From an uncultured Clostridia bacterium (GTDB lineage Bacteria; Bacillota; Clostridia; Oscillospirales; Ruminococcaceae): a DNA stretch of 36,434 nt. How positions within the stretch are numbered: position 1 is the stretch's first letter; each line of letters opens with the position of its first letter. Both the position numbers and the translations under genes were made by a program. The stretch lies in NCBI GenBank assembly GCA_947166945.1, contig CAMVGH010000017.1, positions 1 to 36,434 of the forward strand, given 5' to 3'. Positions 27,101-36,434 of this stretch are shown in pieces. Under the pieces are notes generated by a model. It was not told the DNA's origin. It saw only the letters and a program-made list of their open reading frames with translations, and did no database searches.

Positions 27101-27600
27101 AGATATCCGTACCGTTCGATATTCTCCGTATATATGATGTGCGCAGCGAAAGAATGCTGGTGGAAAACGGAAAGTACAGGCTTTCCGCAGGCTCGTCGAG
27201 TGCGGATTTCCGTACTTTCTGCGATATCGATATCACAACGGACAACGGAGTGATCGGCGGGCGCCCCTCAAAATTTGACGCTGTTTCATTTGAAGAATGC
27301 AGTAATGTACGGATATACAGGAACTGTGTTCGTCCCACAAGCTGGAACGGCACTGTGATATACCGCGGTATAGATCTGTCGGCAGGTGCTGAGGTAAAAG
27401 TTCACGTGTCGTCGATCATCGGACGGGAAGATATCATATTTGAAACGGGCGGTCAGAAAACCGAAGCTAAAGTTCCTCCCGGAGACTCATACGACGATTT
27501 TAAAAAAGTTACGGTATATATTGATCCTTCGGATTCCGATGAACTGAAGATCACGATAGCCGAAGGAATGTACCTAAGTGATATTGAGATAATACAATAA
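24163..27600 (+). CDS. Large cytoplasmic glycoside hydrolase family 3 enzyme (beta-glucosidase-like)
   Basis: Retaining beta-glycosidase acting on imported oligosaccharides; no signal peptide. 1145 residues, about 350 more than common GH3 enzymes. Order: an unrecognised N-terminal region (~1-240), the GH3 barrel (~245-560) with nucleophile Asp468 in TVSDGGDF, the second GH3 domain interrupted at ~634-746 by a fascin-like beta-trefoil insert (RYLSVHEDG, KYIRLDDDG, RMSVDVDGN repeats), a fibronectin III-like domain (~925-1016) and a C-terminal beta-rich tail (~1020-1145) that could be a carbohydrate-binding module. The start is GTG 24163, with AAGGAGG ending 6 nt ahead; the ATG at 24142 lies before that site. 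Exact substrate unknown. Confidence 0.9.
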   Translation: MISASILDKRCLRLDELDMIYNSEHEDMEFPWLSDIRQQIKDEYGARVLTIGHRAMHGNMHSFTIWCYSEDDWKRIPRVGSVVLGHCPEIEEMIRKHFTGENAKIMCRLYTPCFLIYYKNRLIDAKVHENRGTVEEYFAETAAEHLCLGSTIECVLSTKTAAAEFLISEEYRTIRRRIYTFIKMYDKYDALSEEDIHIFVDYKEHFDKTPMYGRWVADMNYEEYNRYEKTLIAEGLEKSCREKAERMVAEMTPDEKLGLLSTHHNAVERLGMGEFYIGTEVARGFVGREPEKYSTVFPQPTGLAATFDRELLRELGKIAGTEARAYYNREKKGGLMLWGPTVDMERDPRWGRTEEAYGEDVCLTGELTAAYTLGMADISDDGYYLTVPTLKHFCADNNEEDRGSCDAYLPLRLKYEYYYAAFEHAIRRGGARSVMAAYNEINGIPAIMNDELNDVLKEQWGLWFTVSDGGDFTQNVTSHRFCKELSEAYRMSLTAGCDTMTDSEAAVKAAAEKALEKGIITWADIDRSIVNTVTARLLTGNIGGCSYDDIGDDVIDCEAHREINLRAAEEQIVLLKNEDFLPIKEKPEKIAVVGALADEMLRDWYTGYYRDGVSVLDGIRKEFPDAEVIHDSLWDKIAIKAPNDRYLSVHEDGSVKADADVIGEAETFELQDWGENWKNLFSVKYRKYIRLDDDGTLKLHNRTIYDWFTHETFNLFRTRGGVLIEEYLGHKRMSVDVDGNISFVNKRAVTAEQVFSAETVSSGKERAAEIAESVPLVIYCTGNYPVQTAKECYDRRTLALNVQAGMAAHLWESNNNTVMVLISGYPYAINDENTLLPAIIYSTHAGAHLGTAVAETLTGKNVPSGRLPMTWYRSEHELPDILNYDIETAGTTYMYFEGKPLYPFGYGLSYSEFEYGNMKAELSGSTVCVTADVTNISDTDGTEVVQVYFTLPGSAVKRAPKKLGGFERVFVKAGETVTAKISVPFDILRIYDVRSERMLVENGKYRLSAGSSSADFRTFCDIDITTDNGVIGGRPSKFDAVSFEECSNVRIYRNCVRPTSWNGTVIYRGIDLSAGAEVKVHVSSIIGREDIIFETGGQKTEAKVPPGDSYDDFKKVTVYIDPSDSDELKITIAEGMYLSDIEIIQ

Positions 27601-27639
27601 AAACTGAATGGCATCAGGCATTACCTGCACATAAATTCA

Positions 27640-27674
27640 GCCCCGGGCGGTCAACAGCCGCTTCGGGGCATTTT
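27640..27674 (+). terminator. Terminator of the GH3 gene
   Basis: GCCCCGGGCGG (27640-27650) pairs with CCGCTTCGGGGC (27658-27669), followed by ATTTTT. It lies just beyond the end of glpK and may serve both genes. Confidence 0.82.
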
Positions 27675-27686
27675 TAATTGCGGTAT

Positions 27687-29168
27687 TCAGCGGAAAAGGG
27701 TCCTGCTTACGGCGGCATGCCAGCCGTCAAGCAGTGAGCTGCGCCTGTCTGCGGGCATGTGCGGCTCGAAGATATCAGTCTCCACGGGGATCGCCTTTAT
27801 TGCGGCAATGCTCTCAAAATACCCGCAGCCGAGACCCGCCAGCAGACAGGCTCCGAGTGCTGTGGTCTCGACGTTCTTCGGACGGATAACGCTTCTCTCG
27901 GCTATATCAGACTGGAACCGCATCAGAAAGTCGTTGGAACTTGCTCCTCCGTCCGCCTTTATCGTTCCCGGGACCGCACCGTCCTTCTCCATTGCTCCCA
28001 GCACATCACATACCTGATAAGCGATAGACTCCAGTGCCGCACGGACAATATATCTCTTTCCGGAACCCCGTGTAAGTCCGGTTATCGTTCCTCTCGCGGC
28101 ACTGTCCCAGTACGGAGCCCCGAGTCCCACGAATGCGGGCACAAGATAAACTCCCCCGTTATCCGGAACGCTCTCGGCTATACGCTCCGTTTCTGCTGCG
28201 GTAGTTATAAGCTCCATCTCGTCCCGCAGCCACTTCACTACCGCTCCGGCAATAAATACAGAGCCTTCCAGCGCATACGTGACCTTTCCGCCTATTCCCC
28301 ACGCTATCGTGGTGAGCAGTCCGGCAGTGGAGTCTGCGGGCTTGTCACCCGTATTCATCAGAAGGAACGCTCCGGTGCCGTAGGTGTTCTTCACATCACC
28401 TTCGTCGAAACAGCGCTGTCCGAACAATGCCGCCTGCTGATCTCCGGCACAGCCTGTTACCGGTATCACTCCGCCGAATATCTCAGGTGCGGTCTCACAT
28501 ATCTTCCCGGAGCAGTCAGTCACCCTCGGGAGCATACATTCCGGTATATCCAGCAGTTCCAGTATCTCCTTGTCCCATTCAAGGGTGTGTATATTGAACA
28601 TCATGGTGCGGGAGGCATTGGACATATCCGTGACGTGCGCCTTGCCGCCGGAGAGTTTCCACATCAGCCAGCAGTCAACCGTGCCGAACAGGAGCTCACC
28701 CTTCTCCGCGCGTTCTCTTGCGCCTTTTACATTGTCAAGTATCCATTTGAGCTTTCCCGCACTGAAATACGGGTCTATAAGCAGACCGGTCCTGTCTTTT
28801 ATGAAATCGACCAATCCCTTGTTTATAAGCTCCGCACAGAGCGGTGCCGTGCGTCTGCACTGCCACACTATCGCATTATATACCGGTCTGCCCGTATTCT
28901 TATCCCATACGATCGTGGTCTCACGCTGATTGGTTATGCCTATCGCGGCAATGTCTCCGGCTTGTGCGCCTGCTTTTTTCATAGCCGCGCGGCAGACTTC
29001 ATACTGCGTCTCCCATATTTCCTCAGGATCATGTTCGACATAGCCGTTGCCCGGGTAGAACTGGCGGAACTCCTTATGCGCCACCGAAACTATGTTTGTT
29101 TTCTCATCGAACAGTATCGCTCTTGATGATGTTGTCCCCTGATCTATCGACATGATATACTTTTTCAT
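27687..29168 (-). CDS. glpK: Glycerol kinase
   Basis: Phosphorylates glycerol to glycerol 3-phosphate with ATP, in the cytoplasm. 493 residues, the normal FGGY-family length. It begins [21 protein letters not shown], the phosphate-binding start of the family, and keeps [30 protein letters not shown] and the C-terminal [16 protein letters not shown] motif. AAAGGGG lies ahead of ATG 29168. No glycerol facilitator (glpF) or glycerol-3-phosphate dehydrogenase gene is adjacent, and it is transcribed alone. Start and function are well supported. Confidence 0.96.
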   Translation of the reverse strand: MKKYIMSIDQGTTSSRAILFDEKTNIVSVAHKEFRQFYPGNGYVEHDPEEIWETQYEVCRAAMKKAGAQAGDIAAIGITNQRETTIVWDKNTGRPVYNAIVWQCRRTAPLCAELINKGLVDFIKDRTGLLIDPYFSAGKLKWILDNVKGARERAEKGELLFGTVDCWLMWKLSGGKAHVTDMSNASRTMMFNIHTLEWDKEILELLDIPECMLPRVTDCSGKICETAPEIFGGVIPVTGCAGDQQAALFGQRCFDEGDVKNTYGTGAFLLMNTGDKPADSTAGLLTTIAWGIGGKVTYALEGSVFIAGAVVKWLRDEMELITTAAETERIAESVPDNGGVYLVPAFVGLGAPYWDSAARGTITGLTRGSGKRYIVRAALESIAYQVCDVLGAMEKDGAVPGTIKADGGASSNDFLMRFQSDIAERSVIRPKNVETTALGACLLAGLGCGYFESIAAIKAIPVETDIFEPHMPADRRSSLLDGWHAAVSRTLFR

Positions 29169-29198
29169 AGTGATTTCCCCTTTCGCGGTCTTTATATT

Positions 29199-29227
29199 AT
29201 TATATCACAAATTGATCTGTTTGTCAT
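29199..29227 (-). promoter_or_regulatory. Promoter of glpK
   Basis: Minus strand ATGACA (29222-29227), 17 bp, TGA-TATAAT (29199-29204). Confidence 0.75.
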
Positions 29228-29256
29228 CACTTTTCACGATTATTCTGCCGGAATAT

Positions 29257-29292
29257 CAAAAAAGACCGCCGTTTTGCACAAACAGCGGTCTT
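29257..29292 (-). terminator. Terminator of the lacZ-GH5-GH5-araC operon
   Basis: Stem AAGACCGCCGTTT (29262-29274) / AAACAGCGGTCTT (29280-29292), one mismatch, followed on the minus strand by TTTTTT. Confidence 0.9.
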
Positions 29293-29307
29293 ATATCATT
29301 GTTTCTG

Positions 29308-30117
29308 TCAGCCGGTGCGGCGGTATTCGGTAGGGGTGATGCCCTCATATTTCCGGAATACAATGCCGAAATAGGTCTGGTCGGTATAACCGACGGCTTC
29401 GGATATCTCACGGATCGTCATACCGGTGCCGCAGAGAAGATTCTTTGCTTCTGCTATGCGTCTGCGCGCAAGATACTCCATGGGGCGCATACCCATACGA
29501 TTTTTGAAAACACGGCAGAAATGCTGGAGCGATACCCCTGACATATCAGCAAGCTTTTCAAGAGGAATGTCCTCCATATAGCGGGAGTCCATATATTTTA
29601 CCGCTTCGCGGATAAGTCTGCCCGCCGTGCGGAGATCGTCTCCGCGCTCGGTCATTGCGGACCGTGCGGCGAGAATGAACTCGTAGATAAGGAGCGAACA
29701 GCGCTCCCCACCGCCGAGAGGATCCCCGGCAGCCGCAAGCAGACGTTCAAATATACCGACACATTCCGTAAGATCGGCATCAGCACGTTCCAGAAATCCT
29801 GTAAAGCCGAGCTTTTCCATTATCGGCGCCGCATTGTCGCCGCGGAATACCAGCCAGTGTGTCGTCCACTCGTCCTCCGCGGGACAATATTCATGAGGCA
29901 GCCCCGGCGGCAGATAAAATATCCCACCGGGTCTCTGCGCAAAAGTCTGTCCGTTCACCGTAAGAACGCCTTCCCCGGAGACCGTGAACAGGAACTGGTG
30001 AGATACCAGCCCGTTATCGCGAATGCAGTGATATTCCGGCTCTGCTATGCCCACCCCGGAAAGATAGAACGGCAGTTCCGCGCTGCTGCCGATCACCGGG
30101 TAGATTGATCTGAACAT
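29308..30117 (-). CDS. AraC-family transcriptional regulator (cupin sensor plus double HTH)
   Basis: DNA-binding regulator, 269 residues. The N-terminal half is a cupin-like sugar-sensing domain (GEGVLTVNGQTFAQRPGGIF, LPPGLPHEY). The C-terminal ~100 residues hold the two AraC helix-turn-helix units, the first around IPLEKLADMSGVSLQHFCRVF and the second around MTIREISEAVGYTDQTYFG, ending TPTEYRR. It is the last gene of the glycan operon, starting 3 nt after the GH5 stop with a poor ribosome site, so translation is probably coupled. It likely controls its own operon from the promoter near 36309, in response to an oligosaccharide. Confidence 0.92.
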   Translation of the reverse strand: MFRSIYPVIGSSAELPFYLSGVGIAEPEYHCIRDNGLVSHQFLFTVSGEGVLTVNGQTFAQRPGGIFYLPPGLPHEYCPAEDEWTTHWLVFRGDNAAPIMEKLGFTGFLERADADLTECVGIFERLLAAAGDPLGGGERCSLLIYEFILAARSAMTERGDDLRTAGRLIREAVKYMDSRYMEDIPLEKLADMSGVSLQHFCRVFKNRMGMRPMEYLARRRIAEAKNLLCGTGMTIREISEAVGYTDQTYFGIVFRKYEGITPTEYRRTG

Positions 30118-30120
30118 TGC

Positions 30121-31371
30121 TTACTTTTCACCGTGCAGCTTTTCCGATATCCTTGTTATGACCGCCGCATCGGAGTCCTTTTTTATCTTGAAATTGTCAC
30201 GGTCATAGAAATGCCCCGCGGTATCCCAGAGAACCGGCACGAAGCCGTGGTCTGTGAGCTTGTCGAGCACTATCTCCATACACTCCGAAGAATCCGTGTA
30301 TATGGCATCGGAAGCAAAATTACTTCTCGGATATCCCGAAGTTGTCTCTCCGAGGAATACCGGTATGCCCTTGTCCGTGAACGCCTTATCGAGCAGCGCT
30401 ATCTGGCTGTCGGTATAATCCAGCCACTTCTGCCCGCCGATGCTGTTCTGCCAGTACATGGAATTATCCACATAATGCACAGATACCATAAGCCTGTCGG
30501 GAACTGTGTCCGTCGGCATAATGAATTTACTTGAGGTGGTGTTGTCGATGTTCGTCCAGTAACCGGAGACTATGAGTACACGCTCCGCATTGCTGCCGCC
30601 GGTCTTTCTGACAGCATTCACAAAAGTCTGGTTAAGCGTGTTCGTAAGCAGGTATGCATCAGACTTTGAAAGCGGTGTGAGAACGCCGCTCCCGCTGAAC
30701 TGATCGCCGCCGAGATATTCGTTGAAGCCCTCGAAAACAAGTGTTTCGGGATAGTCCCTGAAATACTCCGCTATCTGTGTCCACAGTGTATCAAATATCC
30801 GGGAACAGTTTTCAAGATCGTTGCGGCGGATAATGAATTCATCAAAATGATGAATGTTCACTACGGCGTACAGACCGTCGTTCATACAATAGTCAACGAT
30901 CTCGCGGACACGGGCGATATAATCCTCATTTATCGTCCATGTACCGTCATTTTCCATCATATTGCCCCAGAATACGGGAATGCGCACAGTATCGAAGCCT
31001 GCCGCCTTTATCCCGTCCACCATAGCCTGCGTAGTCACCGGAGCGCCCCAGCAGGTCTCATAGTCCGCAGGGGTATTGTTCCCGACCACGGGGATCCACT
31101 CGAAGGTTATCTTTTCGCAGCCTGTGGCTTCATAAGCTTCCATGGTGTTTCCGAGATTAAGCCCGACTCCCATTTTCTTTGCGGTCTCTGATGCGGTAAG
31201 TGATACAGATACGGAATTTTCAGTATTATCTGTCATAGATGCGGTCGTCTCAGGCACCGATGATGCCGTCTGTTCCTGCGAGGCAATAGTCTGAGCGGGT
31301 GAAGCGGCGCCGCAGCCGCAGGATATCAGCATCACGGCGCCGAGCATAAATGCCTGTACGGTCTTTTTCAT
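30121..31371 (-). CDS. GH5 family glycoside hydrolase lipoprotein (endoglucanase-like)
   Basis: Surface-anchored endo-acting enzyme of glycoside hydrolase family 5, 416 residues. Lipoprotein signal with lipobox LISC (Cys18) is followed by a Ser/Thr-rich linker to ~60. The catalytic barrel starts at MGVGLNLGNTMEAYE and contains FDTVRIPVFWG, the NIHHF strand, acid/base Glu218 in GFNEY and nucleophile Glu342 in FLGETTSG. No dockerin or binding module. It follows the larger GH5 gene by 14 nt, with GGGGGGAT as ribosome site, and the two are paralogues. Substrate could be cellulose, mixed-linkage glucan or mannan; the sequence alone does not decide. Confidence 0.9.
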   Translation of the reverse strand: MKKTVQAFMLGAVMLISCGCGAASPAQTIASQEQTASSVPETTASMTDNTENSVSVSLTASETAKKMGVGLNLGNTMEAYEATGCEKITFEWIPVVGNNTPADYETCWGAPVTTQAMVDGIKAAGFDTVRIPVFWGNMMENDGTWTINEDYIARVREIVDYCMNDGLYAVVNIHHFDEFIIRRNDLENCSRIFDTLWTQIAEYFRDYPETLVFEGFNEYLGGDQFSGSGVLTPLSKSDAYLLTNTLNQTFVNAVRKTGGSNAERVLIVSGYWTNIDNTTSSKFIMPTDTVPDRLMVSVHYVDNSMYWQNSIGGQKWLDYTDSQIALLDKAFTDKGIPVFLGETTSGYPRSNFASDAIYTDSSECMEIVLDKLTDHGFVPVLWDTAGHFYDRDNFKIKKDSDAAVITRISEKLHGEK

Positions 31372-31385
31372 ATTATATCCCCCCG

Positions 31386-33224
31386 TTAAGGTGCCACGTA
31401 TGAGAAAGTTATCTCGATAGTGTCTATGCGCTTGTTGTTATTCGGAGTCCATACCTGCGCGGACAGCCCCTCGGTCGTGCCGTCGGCTGTTCTCGCGTCA
31501 TCGGGAGCCTTCGGCACCCACGGGTTGTTCAGGTTCACGCGGGTGCATTTCCCGTCGTCGGAGGAAGTATAGGGAACTCCCGCAAGCTCGGTCTCCTCAC
31601 CGTTCACTTTAAAGCTGTCTATCTTTATGGCATATCCGGGATAGAGAGTCTCACCGTTATATATGCCGAGAGCGGAGAAGTTGACGCCCTTTGCTACGCC
31701 CGCTTCTTTGAAATCAAGGGAAACTGTGTACTGTCCTTCTCCCTCAATGAGAGCATTGACAGCCTTCACGCCAGTGGATTTGTTGGTCGGGTCATAGGTG
31801 TTTCCGACACAGTATGCCATACCGTAATCGGCGGACTGATACATTATCCATGCAACTGCGGTATCATCTGTCGCGGGAATATCGGTCTCGTCGGACATAC
31901 GCTCTACCGCAAACTCATAATCTTCCTTCATCTGTTCCTGAGCGTTGGTCTTTATCTGCGCGTCTGAAAGAGATGCCTGTGCCGAATAGCTTCGGTCAAG
32001 GAAGAGCTTTGCGATAGTCTCATCTGCTATCTTGTATTCACGGCGGCGGTACAGCCCGTTGCAGTCCCACAGAAGCGGTACATAGTTGTACAGGTCACAG
32101 TTATTGAGGAAGTTAGTGAAATAAATGTCGGTATCCGGCTTTGGGGTAGCCTTGCCGTCGGTGAGTACCCCGTACTCACCTATGATAACGCCGTAACCAT
32201 TATCGGTGAACTTGGTGAGAGACTTGAGCAGATCGTTCATCTCGTCATACTGCTTGGGCGAACCCCAGCTGTCAACAGCCTTTGTCCCGCAATAATCCCA
32301 CGGCGTATAGTAATGCACCGAGAGGAACAGCTTGCTGTCGGCAGTGTCCTCCGGCATCACGAACCTGTCGTCACAGGTATTGGTGATGTCTGTATTGTAC
32401 CCCGCGATGAGCAGGAATCTGTCCGCATTTCTGCCGCCTGTGGAACGTATGAGCTTTACGAACTCGCTGTTGATAAGATTTGCCGTCTCATAGCACTGTG
32501 CCTTTGTCAGGGAGCCGGAATCCGAAGCAACGTCCTTGTCGTTCAGCCTGTCACCCAGTTCCTCATTTGCGGACTCGAATATGAGCTTGTAGGAATAATC
32601 TGCGAAGCGCTCCGCGATCTGTGTCCACATAGCCTTGTACATTTCCATTGCCTTATTGCGGGTCTCTTCGGTCTTTGAGCCGAACATTCCCCACCAGCTG
32701 CCGTCCCAGTGATCGTTCACCACGACATACATATCCGCATCGAGAGCGTAATTCACGATCTCCTCCACGCGGTCAAGAAGTCTTGTGTCGATAGTGTAAT
32801 CGCCGGACTCGAAATTCATTCCGTTCGTCCAGGCAACAGGTACACGGAGCGTATCAAACCCTGCGGCTTTCATGCCGTCGATCATCTCACGGGTGGTGGT
32901 GGGCATTCCCCATACCGTCTCGGAGGAAGTGGGATCACCGCCGTTCAGATAGCCCTGATGATTGTATGCCTCCATGGTGTTGCCGAGATTGATCCCGTTG
33001 CCCATGAGAACGGACGCTTCAAGCGCTGTCATTTCGTTCTTCTCGCTGTCATCGTTCTTTCCGCTCACGGAAGCTTCGGTCTGTGCGGCGGACTGCTCCT
33101 GTGCTGCGGTGGTCGCATCATCGGTCTGCGCAGTACCGGACGAGCCATTGTTACAGCCGGTCAGAAGCAGTGCCGACGCTGCGAACAGCGCAAGTACGGT
33201 TCTTTTCAGTAAGGTGGTTTTCAT
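31386..33224 (-). CDS. GH5 family glycoside hydrolase lipoprotein with C-terminal carbohydrate-binding region
   Basis: Larger GH5 enzyme, 612 residues. Lipobox LLTGC (Cys24), acidic Ala/Thr linker to ~65, then the barrel (MGNGINLGNTMEAYN) with acid/base Glu221 in SANEE and nucleophile Glu350 in IIGEYG. After ~430 comes a beta-rich module of ~155 residues (VAWIMYQSADYGMAYCVG to TIEITFSYVAP), which resembles accessory carbohydrate-binding regions of ruminococcal cellulases; its family is not assigned. The ribosome site AAAGGAGA overlaps the lacZ stop codon and the start is 7 nt beyond it, so the two genes are coupled. No dockerin, so anchoring is by lipid. Confidence 0.9.
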   Translation of the reverse strand: MKTTLLKRTVLALFAASALLLTGCNNGSSGTAQTDDATTAAQEQSAAQTEASVSGKNDDSEKNEMTALEASVLMGNGINLGNTMEAYNHQGYLNGGDPTSSETVWGMPTTTREMIDGMKAAGFDTLRVPVAWTNGMNFESGDYTIDTRLLDRVEEIVNYALDADMYVVVNDHWDGSWWGMFGSKTEETRNKAMEMYKAMWTQIAERFADYSYKLIFESANEELGDRLNDKDVASDSGSLTKAQCYETANLINSEFVKLIRSTGGRNADRFLLIAGYNTDITNTCDDRFVMPEDTADSKLFLSVHYYTPWDYCGTKAVDSWGSPKQYDEMNDLLKSLTKFTDNGYGVIIGEYGVLTDGKATPKPDTDIYFTNFLNNCDLYNYVPLLWDCNGLYRRREYKIADETIAKLFLDRSYSAQASLSDAQIKTNAQEQMKEDYEFAVERMSDETDIPATDDTAVAWIMYQSADYGMAYCVGNTYDPTNKSTGVKAVNALIEGEGQYTVSLDFKEAGVAKGVNFSALGIYNGETLYPGYAIKIDSFKVNGEETELAGVPYTSSDDGKCTRVNLNNPWVPKAPDDARTADGTTEGLSAQVWTPNNNKRIDTIEITFSYVAP

Positions 33225-33231
33225 AGATTCG

Positions 33232-36303
<3,072 letters not shown>

Positions 36304-36308
36304 TTAAA

Positions 36309-36337
36309 ATTATAATACATTTTTACATATTAGTCAA
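36309..36337 (-). promoter_or_regulatory. Promoter of the lacZ-GH5-GH5-araC operon
   Basis: Minus strand TTGACT (36332-36337), 17 bp, TATAAT (36309-36314), no TGn. Its -35 and that of the divergent promoter form an inverted pair, AGTCAAG (36332-36338) / CTTGACT (36350-36356). Confidence 0.85.
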
Positions 36338-36350
36338 GATAAATTTCAAC

Positions 36351-36379
36351 TTGACTTATTAATTTTTTTGAGTTATAAT
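36351..36379 (+). promoter_or_regulatory. Divergent promoter firing beyond the right edge
   Basis: TTGACT (36351-36356), 17 bp, TATAAT (36374-36379). It stands back to back with the lacZ promoter, with 13 bp between the -35 boxes. No start codon or ORF is visible before the window ends. Confidence 0.8.
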
Positions 36380-36390
36380 TAATGTGTCCT

Positions 36391-36416
36391 CAATAACTGC
36401 CTTTTGGCAGTTATTG
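36391..36416 (+). other. Perfect hairpin at the start of the divergent transcript
   Basis: CAATAACTGCC (36391-36401), loop TTTT, GGCAGTTATTG (36406-36416): 11 perfect pairs beginning ~5 nt after the expected start site. No T-run follows inside the window, so it is more likely a leader stem or operator than a terminator. Confidence 0.65.
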
Positions 36417-36434
36417 GCTGAAAATCTGCAAAAC

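Noticed and set aside
27759-29126. 455-codon open frame on the plus strand opposite glpK
   Set aside because: Fully antisense to a clear glycerol kinase. The translation is rich in Arg, Cys and Ser without motifs; it is a codon-usage shadow.

Overview
The window looks like chromosome of a gut-type Clostridia bacterium, most likely a Ruminococcus or close Oscillospiraceae relative. Grounds: low-GC Gram-positive style promoters and strong AGGAGG-like ribosome sites, a spore cortex-lytic enzyme (SleB), a Firmicute class III fructose bisphosphatase, a two-gene SufCB iron-sulfur system, two chemoreceptors, and a cluster of plant-glycan hydrolases carrying lipoprotein signals. The genus is inference. 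No phage, IS element, CRISPR array or rRNA was seen.

Layout. 1-2987 (-): an amino-acid ABC transporter polypeptide, cut by the left edge, with fused substrate-binding modules and a permease. 3167-6540 (-): a three-gene sugar ABC importer (two permeases, then a lipoprotein binding protein) with no ATPase. 6541-6962: divergent control region; 6963-8915 (+): fbp. 8916-9196: tRNA-Gly(CCC) on the minus strand followed by two terminator-plus-repeat units. 9393-11569 (-): yhaM-type exoribonuclease coupled by an ATGA overlap to an iron alcohol dehydrogenase. 11697-13147 (-): an AIM24-family protein and sleB. 13636-15564 (+): chemoreceptor with a long, foldable leader. 15715-17214 (-): two-domain PPK2-type polyphosphate:AMP phosphotransferase. 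17427-18740 (+): orphan lipoprotein. 18829-20775 (-): second chemoreceptor. 21037-22203 (+): CDF metal exporter. 22292-23962 (-): sufC-sufB. 24163-27600 (+): very large cytoplasmic GH3 enzyme. 27687-29168 (-): glpK. 29308-36243 (-): operon lacZ (GH2) - GH5 lipoprotein - GH5 lipoprotein - AraC regulator. A second, back-to-back promoter at 36351 fires out of the right edge.

How the genes fit together. The right third is a glycan-use region: two surface-anchored GH5 enzymes would cut a beta-glucan or mannan outside the cell, cytoplasmic GH2 and GH3 enzymes would finish imported oligosaccharides, and the AraC protein encoded last in the operon is the obvious local regulator. The sugar importer at 3.2-6.5 kb and the gluconeogenic fbp fit the same lifestyle, and the chemoreceptors supply sensing.

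Sixteen sigma-A-like promoters were read by eye. All have exactly 17 bp between -35 and -10, and thirteen carry a TGn extended -10. Most transcription units end in clear hairpin terminators. The observations most worth checking are the circularly permuted array of binding-protein half-domains in the first gene, the structured leader of the first chemoreceptor, the 10-bp operator-like dyad over the fbp promoter, the duplicated unit behind tRNA-Gly, and the GH3 enzyme with an unrecognised ~240-residue N-terminal region.
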